DNA from: Mytilus trossulus
Lineage: Eukaryota > Mollusca > Bivalvia > Mytilida > Mytilidae
Direction of reading: 5' to 3'
Assembly: GCF_036588685.1 (NCBI RefSeq)
Contig: NC_086382.1
Span: 74,001,999 to 74,065,998 of the forward strand
DNA length: 64,000 nt
The position numbers were made by a program, and so were the translations under genes. Below, piece after piece: positions 46,221 through 57,300 of this stretch (position 1 is the stretch's first letter; each line of letters begins with the position of its first letter). The notes beneath the pieces were generated by a model, which was not told where the DNA came from, made no database searches, and saw only the letters and a list, made by a program, of their open reading frames with translations.

Positions 46221-47438
46221 TCAGACGCCATTTTCATCGTCATCTTCTTCACTAATTTGAATGTGAGTAAGATAGTTTCTACAACTCTCAGAACCTTCAC
46301 ACGAACAAAAAGTTGTACAACCTAGATTTTGCTGGTTGCAGACACAATTTTTATCGCAAGCCTTTTTAGCCTTGCATGTGCATATAAGGTCTTGAAGGAA
46401 ATCTGCTGACATAGGTCCTTCAAACAAAATCGGTAGTAAACCATTTTTACCCTCTTGCCAACCAGAGTTTTTGGGCTGTCTGGTTGCTGGTTTTGCAATG
46501 TGTGAATGCACCCAAACTTGCGTCTGTAACATTGCACGGATGATGTGTTGTAAAAAGGACGCCTCACATGGGGGTAATCTAACAAGATTCATATCTTTTG
46601 TTGTGTCAAATTTCACCCTTAACTTGTTCAGGTCTTTATGTGAATCACTGAATTTCCTCTTCGGATCGTATAACAAAGCAACAAATTTGCGTCCATCATG
46701 AATGGCGGATTCGTGATCTCCCGTTGAAAAACCTATCTGAAGGGATTGGAAATTGTCTGCACTTTTCTGCAAAAGTTTGTACATAGACTTCTTTCCGAAA
46801 CCAAAAAAAGAAAAAGTCGTATCGCATCCTGTGAGGGCATGTGTGGCTGGCAGTAAATTACAGATTGAGGGTTCAAGTGAGCGACATATTTCGTGAACAG
46901 GTAGAAAACACCTTCCATCTTTCAAATTTGATACTGACCCAGTTTGGAACCACATCTCCTCTGTATTTTTAAGTTTAGGAAAATAGTGGACACAGAGCAC
47001 TAACACATCAGTATCAGATGACTTTATAATAATACGACCTTTTCTATCATTTGACAAAATATTGGCATCTGCATACACCGAATGAAAAATCATTCGTGTA
47101 TCTGCTTCTTCCTGTGTGCTGTATAAGTCAGTACAATTTGACAGGCCATCATAAAAAAATCTCTTGACAACTTCTGGGTTTTCAAAAACACCCGCGAGAA
47201 ACAATTCGGTACCTCCCTCTAAAGGAGACTGTCCAAAATACCGTTCGCAATACTCACCAAGTAATCTGATAAGTGACTGTTTATTTTCTGGATTGCAAAG
47301 GATCTTTTTCCAGTCCGGAATTGCTCTTCTTTCAATAACCTGATAAACCTTTTGAGCTCCAAATGACAAGGTTCGACGCAATCTTTCTGCTGCTTTGAAT
47401 GAATGTTTTACATTGTAGCGATCAAAAACATCGACCAC
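46221..47438 (-). CDS. Longest intact ORF of the PIN-like / CXC family copy
   Basis: 405 codons from 47438. The true N-terminus is upstream, in another frame, across a one-base shift near 47450. It contains acidic motifs EEAD, SSDTDV and GCDT spaced over about 130 residues, as seen in metal-dependent 5'-nuclease/PIN folds, and a C-terminal Cys-rich block of nine or more Cys ending CRNYL, like tesmin/CXC DNA-binding motifs. The CXC likeness is visible in sequence; the PIN reading is inference. Expression from this copy is doubtful. Confidence 0.5.
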   Translation of the reverse strand: MVDVFDRYNVKHSFKAAERLRRTLSFGAQKVYQVIERRAIPDWKKILCNPENKQSLIRLLGEYCERYFGQSPLEGGTELFLAGVFENPEVVKRFFYDGLSNCTDLYSTQEEADTRMIFHSVYADANILSNDRKGRIIIKSSDTDVLVLCVHYFPKLKNTEEMWFQTGSVSNLKDGRCFLPVHEICRSLEPSICNLLPATHALTGCDTTFSFFGFGKKSMYKLLQKSADNFQSLQIGFSTGDHESAIHDGRKFVALLYDPKRKFSDSHKDLNKLRVKFDTTKDMNLVRLPPCEASFLQHIIRAMLQTQVWVHSHIAKPATRQPKNSGWQEGKNGLLPILFEGPMSADFLQDLICTCKAKKACDKNCVCNQQNLGCTTFCSCEGSESCRNYLTHIQISEEDDDENGV

Positions 47439-50150
47439 TGTTCCAGCATTTAAAAGTCAGAAGCATTGTTACATAGTTTCGTAGCAGATCAACAAATGTG
47501 TTGCATTTCTTGACATTCATACATTGAATAATTCCCATACCATCACGTATCAAAACTGTATTTGCTGTGTCATAATACGGAAGGTTGAAGGAAGAGCAGA
47601 TTTCCTCTTCAAGTAGGTGAATTATATCTGATTTGCAACACTTACGCATGGTACCATCATCGTGGAAAAGTGCTGAAGGTATTGAACCAATAGGATATGC
47701 CAAGATCTTGTCTACTGTAACATCTTCTCGAACATCAGCCAGGGCTAAAGTGCGACGAAATATCATCCCTGGGTTTATATGGGCTTTCACAAAGTCACCT
47801 GTTTTATATTTGAGTTTTGAAGTCTTAGTCATATCCTCAAATGTCTTTAGTGGAGACTTCGAAATAGGAATGTAGAAAACACGCTTTTGCCACGTTCAAG
47901 AGATTTAAGAAGAAATCTTGAACGTCTTTTGAGACTTGCATCCCTGTAGAAATATTGATCAAGTATTTTGAATGATCGGTGATGTTAAATGGATCAGTCA
48001 TGTTTGAATGCACATAACTAACCAAATCAGACACATTTTGTTCGTCGCGATTCATTGCTGTTGGTTTGTTTTCTTCGTGCTCACCTTATGTGTCGGTCGA
48101 TAATCCAGATCTTGCTCTCATTTCAGCACTGAAATGCGCAAGAATATGCTTTGTAAGCATCCATCGAAGTAATGCAGGTTTTTTTCTTGTCAATCCTACA
48201 ATGCCGCCACAACCTTTGGAATCTTTAATGATAGTTGTTTTCTGTGGCCATCTCACTCCAGATACCATTAAAGGTTCCAGGCTTTTGTCTGACTGCAAAC
48301 TCACCTGACAAAAAGGAGGACTTAACCGTTTCTGGTAAATTTAACATATCCAAAACGTAGGCTGGAGTCCACCTAGCATAGTTTGTCCGGTGTGTTAGTT
48401 ATGAAGAAGTATGGCAACATTGCAGACACTGATTTCAAATGTAAAAGTCACAAACCATCCCGTTCAGCTCTTATATTCTGTAACAATATTTCAACTGCAC
48501 GAAGAAACATAGCCTAAAATGCAAAGGTAGGTGATATACTACAATAATGACTTTTTGTGTTCTGAATTCTTCAAACAAAGGTAAAATATGTTCTTTAAAA
48601 ACATTGAAGAACTCCTCAATATCTTCAGTGCTTTGTGGTGTGCATGGGACAGCAAATGAGCTATGACAGCCAAGGAACACCTTCCACACATTTGGTTGAA
48701 TCGTTTTCATACGGTTTTCATCTCTACACCAATTAAGAATCATTATGCCTTAAACAAAAGAACCATAAGAGCCTCATATGCCAATGTTAATCCTCGAACA
48801 CCACGATTAAACTGTTTACCAACTAGCATTTAATCAACTGTATTTGAAGCATAAATTCCAGAGTCTACAAGTAAGTCAGAGAGCCCAGCTGATGCCCATA
48901 ACTTACCAACTGTTGCTATTAAACAGGAAAGCCCGTGAAACCCACCGAGTCTTATTATATGGGAGTGAAAAACATCCGGCATAGACCATTTCACCTGTTG
49001 GGCGACAGCATATAATTGCTGATCAAAAGTTTGTACAGCGTATTGTTGACCAGCACGGTTTGACATATCTAAACATTGTTTCATGGTGGTATATACTGTT
49101 GCCATTTCGCTAGGTTTGGCGTCAATGACCGAAGCATAGGCTACAAACGTAAATTCATATTTTGATTCAGATAATCTTTTGTTCAAAATGGGACAATTTT
49201 TTCATTACTTTCTACAGAAATAGGAATAGGATCAATGCTGGCCGGTCTCGACAGTATTCGAAGGAATACCCAAGACATGTCAGCAACATCTAGTTTTGAA
49301 TCAATAAAGCTCGTCACAATCCTAACGTTCTTTTGGCTTGTCGTAAGGTAAGCATGCCATAAGTTTGGTATTAGAATCATCCAACGTCAGAGATCTTTCT
49401 GGTCCACGTTTTACCGGAATGGAACTAATACTTGCGTTGGTTGTGTCATTTTGATACTGAAAGACAGCTCTAGCTGTTGAGTGAAAGGTATTCTTACCAT
49501 CTATAGTTTCAGCATAAATATCAATATTATAAGCCCCCTCCAGAATAATATGACCACCTTCTTCAAAAGTAATAATTGATTAGGTAAATATGATGTGTCT
49601 TGGATTCTGCCTATTTCAAAATTTGCTATACTAGTCCGATATCTTCGTACTTCTGAGTATGATGAACAAAAGCCATGTGAATTTAGATTTTCAATCAGGT
49701 TTTTGGAACCAAACTCATGGTGGAGTTGTGATGCCAAACCAAGATGAAATGGGGTGAAAATGCCTTTATTCAATGAAACAATACATTCGGCTATTGAAAG
49801 GACTTTACCCATCACATCGACAGGAAGGTCAGAAACATTACCCTCTCCATTGTATGACTTATCATCAATAATCCACAACAAAAACTTTGTTAATAAGCAA
49901 GGAGTGTGCTGTGTAGAATAATACAACGATATTTCAGATGGTGTTGGGTAACTCTCATTTGATATATCTAAGGACTGCAATTGTCTACGGATTATTGAAG
50001 CGGCTGCATGTTAAGTCTGGTCTTCATTTACATGTCCTATTTCAACTTCAGCTTTAATTTCCGAAAGTTTTAACTCACATTTTAATTGGCTAGCTGCTTG
50101 AATGGCTTCGGCAATTGATATAGATTCTTTTATTTTATGATTCCAAGCTC
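46221..50150 (-). pseudogene. Frameshifted copy of a large PIN-like / CXC-domain protein family
   Basis: Read on the minus strand, the pieces appear colinear with one long protein. 50150-49501: N-terminal helical part (QSLDISNESYPTPSEISLYY). 49380-48830: FDQQLYAVAQQVKWSMPDVF, IIRLGGFHGLSCLIATVGKL and GKQFNRGVRGLTLAYEALM. 48743-48471, then TNYARWTPAYVLDMLNLPET near 48390 and GEFAVR. 48304-48086: GCGGIVGLTRKKPALLRWML. 48055-47837: NISTGMQVSKDVQDF. 47832-47422. The intact 405-codon end, 47438-46221, holds EEADTRMIFHSVYADAN, IIIKSSDTDVLVLCVHYF and ATHALTGCDTTFSF, acidic clusters suggestive of a PIN/5'-nuclease fold, then a tesmin/TSO1-like CXC motif (CTCKAKKACDKNCVCNQQ). At least four frame changes or stops separate the pieces. 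I recall multi-copy uncharacterised homologues in fish and invertebrates; whether they are a transposon or a gene family is open. Confidence 0.6.
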
Positions 50151-50339
50151 TTCATCTCAGATTCTAACCTAGGAATCTTATACTTGGGATTACTAGATTT
50201 CCAGGTCTTACACTTATGCTGGTGTTCTCTATGTTTTAGAATTTTTTCATGACATGTATGAGGACTCTTACTGTACTTTATTTCCTACTCTTGGAGAAGA
50301 TTTCCTATTAAACAGAAAATTTAAATCTTTTATAAGAAA

Positions 50340-50755
50340 ATGATGAGAAAAAATAAGAAGATGTGATATGATTATCAATGAGACAACTCTCAACCAGAAA
50401 CCACGTGACGTAGAAGATAATAAATTTAGATCACCATATGGCCTTCACCAATGAGCAAAAACCATACCACACAGTAATTAATCTATGAAAGTCCCCAAAA
50501 TGACATGAGCAAAACAATTCAAACGAAAAAAAAACTAACATTCTTTCATTTTTTTTACATAAATAAGGCCGTTAGTTTTCTCGTTTGAATTGTTTTACAT
50601 TGTCTTATCAGGGCCTTTTACAGCTGACTATGCAGTATGGGCTTTGCTCATTGTTGAAGGCCGTACGGTGATCTATAGTTGTTAATGTTTGTGTCATTTT
50701 GGTCTTTTGTGGATAGTTGTCTCATTGGCAATCATACCACATCTTCTTTTTCATA
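50340..50755. repeat. Head-to-head pair of GCTCATTGTTGAAGG-family repeats (imperfect palindrome)
   Basis: 50340-50535 (minus copy: ATTATCAATGAGACAACTCT, GCCTTCACCAATGAGCAAAA, CAATTCAAACGAAAAA) is mirrored by 50548-50755 (plus copy: GTTTGAATTGTTTTACATTG, GGGCTTTGCTCATTGTTGAA, GTCTCATTGGCAATCATACC). The pair is about 200 bp per arm with a 12-bp centre. Confidence 0.7.
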
Positions 50756-50830
50756 TTAACAGTCTAATTTATGTACAAAACAATAGACCGAAAACAAATC
50801 AAATTAAGATATAAAGCAACAAACAACAAC

Positions 50831-51150
50831 CACTTTCAATTATAAGCTCCTTACTTTGGACAGCACATATAGAATCACTTTCAATTATAAGCTCCTTACT
50901 TTGGACAGCACATATAGAATCACTTTCAATTATAAGCTCCTTACTTTGGACAGCACATATAGAATCACTTTCAATTATAAGCTCCTTACTTTGGACAGCA
51001 CATATAGAATCACTTTCAATTATAAGCTCCTTACTTTGGACAGCACATATAGAATCACTTTCAATTATAAGCTCCTTACTTTGGACAGCACATACAGAAT
51101 CACTTTCAATTATAAGCTACTGACACTGGACAGCACATATAGAATCACCT
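50831..51150. repeat. 45-bp minisatellite, 7 units
   Basis: The unit is CACTTTCAATTATAAGCTCC TTACTTTGGACAGCACATAT AGAAT (45 nt). The first five or six units are essentially identical; the last has substitutions (GCTACTGACACTGG). Because 45 is divisible by three, a chance open frame of 15-residue repeats arises on the plus strand. It lies 190-500 bp beyond the TRAPPC10 stop codon. Confidence 0.9.
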
Positions 51151-51270
51151 CATTTTAGTTTTAAATGTGATCTGGCTTTTAGAAAAATCCATTTTATTAA
51201 AATACTGCATCTACATTAATCGAATACTAAAGGGCCATGTGTGAAATAAAATACAACAAATGTGAACATC

Positions 51271-51276
51271 TTTATT
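51271..51276 (-). terminator. AATAAA polyadenylation signal candidate for TRAPPC10
   Basis: AATAAA on the minus strand, 63 nt downstream of the TRAPPC10 stop codon. It lies before the 45-bp array, so the array would be outside the mature mRNA if this signal is used. Confidence 0.5.
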
Positions 51277-51338
51277 TTATATTATCACAGATAAAATGGA
51301 AAGAATTAAATAAGTATAAAGTTTTATAATAATAAATT

Positions 51339-54300
51339 TTATATTTTTACATCTGTTAACTTATTGTCTATTACAGCTTCCATATGACTATTTATAGAAT
51401 TTGGGTACACATGCACTTGTTTAGCAATACTGGCATAGTAGACCTGGCCCTGCTGGAACGGAAGTAAATTATCTTGAGAAGTCCTCTGTGGTGATGGTGA
51501 GGGTGGAGGTTCAGATTCAACACTCTCCTGTTTGACTATTTCTGTAAAATAATATTGATCATAAATATAACATAACTCTAGAAGCAATATGTTGTATGCC
51601 TCTGCATATGGATAATAAATATAATAAGTCAATGACAACAATAGAAAATCATTATCCTGTTAAACCTGCAACAGGATTGCTTCCCTTAGAACATGTGGTA
51701 GATACTTAGTCAGCGGTAAGCAGTTGAACTAAGAAAGCACTTCTTTAGCTCAGTTGGTTAACGCTCTGCTTTGTACCACAGAGGTCCTGGGTTGGATTCC
51801 CTGGGAGACAAAAATGATTTTGTATGTAGAATCATGCTCTCCTTTTACATTGGCTCCCAACTGAAAAACACACGGTAGTTTAAGAGGAATTCTAGCTAGG
51901 GTAATGTGTGTGAGAGTCATACTTGTATGATGACGCTTGAGTTTGGGGAAGTGTGACAGGATTGCTTCCCTTAGAACATGTGTTAGATACTTAGTATGAC
52001 GTAAGCCGGTGAGCCAAGGAAGTACCTCTTTAGCTCAGTCGGTTAACACGCTGCCTTGTACCACAGAGGTCCTGGATTCAATTCCCAGTGGAGACAAAGA
52101 TGATTTTGTATGTAAAATCATGCTCTCCGATTACATACTTCTTATACAAATTAAATGTAAATCATAAAATAATATAATGCTACAATCTTCATCTTCACCA
52201 ATGTCATTGTTTTCTAATCTATAGTAATAAATATGCAATTTCCATTGACAGTTTTATTCTTAAATTCACAACAAGTCCTATATATTCCTAGTGTATGGTT
52301 TGGTTCTGGTTTGTTTAAGCAAGTTCAAGGGTTTTTCACATTTTTTCATCTGTGAATTTATATATAATAAACTCATCATATATACCAGGCTTAAAATTTT
52401 GTTCCTTGAAGCAGAATGTGTTTATATATGACTCATCAGTGACTCTTGAACCCCAAAAAGATATAAAGTAAGAAGTTGAAGAGTTGACAATGTAGGGTCA
52501 AGTTGAAAGACAAGATATAATGATGCCAGGTGAATAACACTTAAAAAGGAAATAATTTGAAATATGAAAAAAACCTGAATAATTCAATACAAAAACCAGT
52601 AAATTTCCGATGTACTCATATATCTTTATCAAATCTGTAACTCAAAGTAGAAATAAAGAGCCTCCTTAGACTGGCTTAAAGCACCAACCTGTGTTCTCTT
52701 TATATTGACATAAAGTAACTTTAGGTAAAGGCAGGTGACCTGCAGTTATTGCCATCACATCAATCTCTATAGAGCCGTGACCATTGGCAATATTTAGTAA
52801 ACCTACAAAACAAATGAAAGCTTTTTATTATATTTATAATTTTAAACAAAAACTTTTTCATTTCTTCATAATCAGATAAGAAAAAAATCTTCTCAACAAT
52901 AAATTAATCAGGAAAACAAAAACAATATACATGCACCTGTTTATAATGATCCTGATGGCAAACTGTTCTTCAATGTCAAACAGAAAATTAAAGCACATTT
53001 TTATAAGTTTTGAATATGAACCCTGCTATGTACTAGAACAACCCCCATATGCTGATCAGGATTTTTAAGATCTTTTAAAGGTTTAATGAACAAGAAACCA
53101 GTTCTCGGAAAGGCATGTTATCCTACTCTCACACATTATTCTGACAAAGCTGACCATTCTTTGCTCTTACTCCTAAAAGCCACCTGCTCTTAAAGCTAAC
53201 AACCAGCCACATGATGTATATATATAGATTCTACCACTGCATCGTGTGTAATACGATATTTATCCACTCGAGACAGTAAAATTTTCAAATTAAAAGTCCG
53301 AGCCACCTCGGCGAGAACTTTAAAATTGATAATTTAACTGTCGAGAGTGGATAAATATCGTATTACACTAGATTTGGTGGTGAAATCTGTTTCTCTAATG
53401 AATTTCTAAGATTATGCAGGCAACCTTATTCCTTCTTTTTGAATAATCTGCAAAAAGATGTGTTCTTTCTATGTGAAGTCGTCAGGCATGGTCGCCTTTA
53501 TTCATGCCATCACAATAGGAAATTCAGAGGAAAGCAAGAAAAATCGATGTCACAATCCGATTTTAACCAATGAAGTACTGAGATCAAACAAACCACACGT
53601 TGATTAAATTTTTTTTATACAATGGGTGCAGAAAGGGATAAATTGACGAAGAATTAGAGAAACTTTTATAACACATTCACAGTATACATGTCCATCTATA
53701 AACTTAAATCAACCTATATTAATACATTTATCAGGAAACACAGGCTTGAAATTTATAGTCAAGTGTTCTTCCCACAAATTTCATATAGGATCCTGTAGAA
53801 ATTAGAAGTTTGTGATATAACTGTTTTTACTCCCACCCAAGATTGGATGAACAAATAAAATGGCAATTGTCCTCCCTATACTTTTGACCTTGCATCTATT
53901 TACACATATAATTTTCAATGAATATGAAGAATACAGTGTTTTTCAGCATACCTGCACTTTTACCAGACACTGCCCAGAATGAGTCATCATCCACTCTATA
54001 TAGTACTCTGTCCTCAGTATAATTGGAGTACATTGATGTTACTTCTATTTTCATACAGGACAGGACACTCATTTGACAGTGTTTATTGTCTCCCTGTGGT
54101 GTTACTGTAACTCTCACATGATACTGAGTCTTAAATACAAAGAAATCATGAAATATACTGTTTATATAGAAACTACTGAATCATATGAGTAATGCATTTA
54201 ATATGTAAGATAAGTACACAAAAAGTCTGCAATCATTTTGCACATGCCATAGAGGAAATGAGTTGGCTATGAAAAATTTTAACCACAAAATTAATCAACA

Positions 54301-57300
54301 CTAAAAGTCTATTAAATAAAAAGGAACACATATTAAACATAATATAATCTCAACTTAAGTATAAGTTGCAGTGGCGGATCCAGGGGGGTTCCGGGGGTTG
54401 GAACTCTCCTTTTTTTGGACGATAAGTGCATTTGAATGGGAGCATATAGCTGGAACCCCTCCTTTACTCCAGGTTGGGAACCCCCCTTTTTAAAATGGCT
54501 GGAACCGCCTATGAGTTGACAACATATTTGCCTGTGAACTATTCTAGATATCAAATAAAACAAAAGTCAGAGGACTATATATATCCTAGATTTTTGACTT
54601 CAATTTGTATGATGCTCAATGTATACTACAATTTTTTTGATATAAACCATATGAGGTAAATAATTTAATATCTTACCCTAAAGTTATCTATTTGGCATGT
54701 GTAGCTGAATGTCCTTTGTTTCTGTTCTAGAGAGCAGATATAGTTGACATGGAAGAAGACAGGAAGTGACATCACACTTTCTGTATTACACTTCAGTTCC
54801 CAAAGGTAGGACACACGTTGACTTTTATACACGTTCTAAAATAAATAATAATGTTTTGTGTGTAATGTTTTTAAAATTTCTACTTTTCACTTCAATTACT
54901 ACATAGATCTAATAATCGTATTGTTTCATAGTTTCTATAAAATAAACATGAGATGTGGTGTATCATGGTTATTGTCATCAAAATAAATATTGTATATTTG
55001 ATAGTTCTTATAATTACAACTTTAAAATGCTTTCTAAGTGAAAGTAGTAGATTGGTTTACAAATTAATTGCAATGTTCCAGGGAACATCAGTCTTATAAA
55101 ATGCTATTAAATAAACAACATTACACCAATGTCATAAATTAATTATTATCTAATAAATCTGACTGTAATCATCATGTCTTGTAAAATTAGAATCTGTTGA
55201 AGATTATTTAGGAATCCTTCCGTAACTTTTTGATATCCATCCATTAATTTCTGATCAACCTTGGTAAGGCATATAAATTCTATTAATATTCACCCATTTC
55301 TGATCTGGCTTGCTGAGACATATAAATTCTACATCTTTGTTAGTTGTAGATGCTGTTGGATCCTGTAGAGTGAAACTACTATCAGAATGTCCTTCCAGAG
55401 CTATCTGTAGATATTTCCTGTTGAACAAAAATTATATGCATGCCAAAAAACGTTTTCGAATTTATGGTTATTATTTTCTATTTGAGGATCACCTAAAGAT
55501 AAGTACTATGGTTAGCCAGCTGGCAAAACCTTTGTTTTGTGATTAATGGTATTGTGTGCTTGTTATTCAAATTGTTGTAGTTCATGTTTTCACAGTTCAT
55601 GAATAAAGAAAAATATTTTGAAATGACGAAGCCATCAAATCAAATTGTAACTTCTCATGCTTTAATATTCTCTTGTCATCAAAATACAACCACCGAATGT
55701 GATGTTTAATTTATACACACTTTAACAACCACTGAATGTGATGTTTAATTTATACCCACTTTAACAACCAGGATATATTACCTTTTGTTGGCTGTATGCA
55801 CTTTGTGTGAAGCGAGCAGAGGTGAAACAAATGTTACACCTGTAAGTAATGGCTGAGGAAAACTGTCACAGGCTATTTTAATCTACAAAGAAAAGAAAAA
55901 AAGAAAAAGCAATGAGAAAGTATTTTCATTCATAGGGTACCAGCTTCATTAATAAAAGTCATGAAAATTCACTAAAAGCATTTATATCTTTCTAGAATGT
56001 TGTATTTTGAACTGTATGAAAAGATTGATTTTATAACTGAGGAGGAGTAATGATCTCTCCATAATCACCAATCATAAACCGTTGGGACTTGTCTGATTGA
56101 ATTACCTAGATAAACTTACTAGTAATACAAAATACAATGTTTGCATTTATAACTTCATCTTCACAGGACCAATAATGCTAGATTATAAAATGTGGTTCCT
56201 GTTCATAGTGATGTAGAAGTACAGTACATGTATGAATTAATTTAACAAAAAATACACCACACACTTTGCATATTTTTCTTCATTAAATTTTTCACATTTA
56301 AAATAGCATGGTTTAAAATTTTGAAATAATTATCATGTAAAGTAAAGGAGATGACAAGAACATACCATAAAATCAATACTTTCATTTTCAATAATATCAT
56401 GATAGAGTGTGAACTGAAATTTCAATGATTTGTCTTTTGTACTTTCATCAATGGTAAGAAATTTGCTACCATCAGATGTTTTAACTTGTAGGTCAGAGGA
56501 GGTCACAACTTCTAATTGCTGTCCAGTTTCTAGATTAAGATTGCTATTTTCTATGTTGAGTTCCACCTCATTTTCTATACCCATTATCAATTTATCTGAA
56601 AAAGACCAATGACAAGTAACATTAACAATATATAAACATGATAAAGCATATCTTCCCCATTTCTCCCATTCATAGTTATAAACATTATAACTCTCCAGTT
56701 ATCAAATACATATTTGTAAAACATCAAAATAATTTGTTAAGCAGATTCCTTTAGTATTATATGCAATTATTTTCTTTTATTCCAAAGTTAAAAGTTGTGA
56801 TATTTCACTGTACCTCTACAAGTAGGGTTAATCTGACATAGAGGTTGGTGGTAAGATGAGGTAAAACTGGTCTGTACATCCAATGTCTTTATCAAATCTA
56901 GGTTTCCAATCTTCACCCAAAACTGATTTGTTCTAAACACTCCCACCTTTTCAATCTGAAAATAAAACAACAATTCATTTTTCAATATCAGATCATATAA
57001 ATGTTTTATGATTAAGACGAATTTTTTAATAATTCTAAATGTTAATAGATCATGATCTATGAAAATTGTTTGGTAGTAAACCTGTGCCATCGGATTAGAA
57101 GAGTTTTATAATTAGTATTGATTTCAAAAGGTTTGTTGAATCTAAAGCAGAACATATACTTTAAAGGCAAGATTTGTAATGAGAATTGTACCTTCTTTGA
57201 CAAAACAATGACATTCTCTCCAGGTTTCAGAATTATATCTTGTCCAGAAATACACAATGCATAATCCTCCTTCTTTACAGCTGGTTGTTTGGTAACTGTC

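Noticed and set aside
46322..46585. Overlapping ORF inside the PIN/CXC gene
   Set aside because: Alternative-frame shadow of the 405-codon ORF.
50831..51150. CRISPR-like regular array
   Set aside because: Units are contiguous with no unique spacers, and the genome is eukaryotic.
50856..51158. 100-aa ORF of 15-residue repeats
   Set aside because: It is a by-product of the 45-bp minisatellite; no splice sites, upstream start context or homology.
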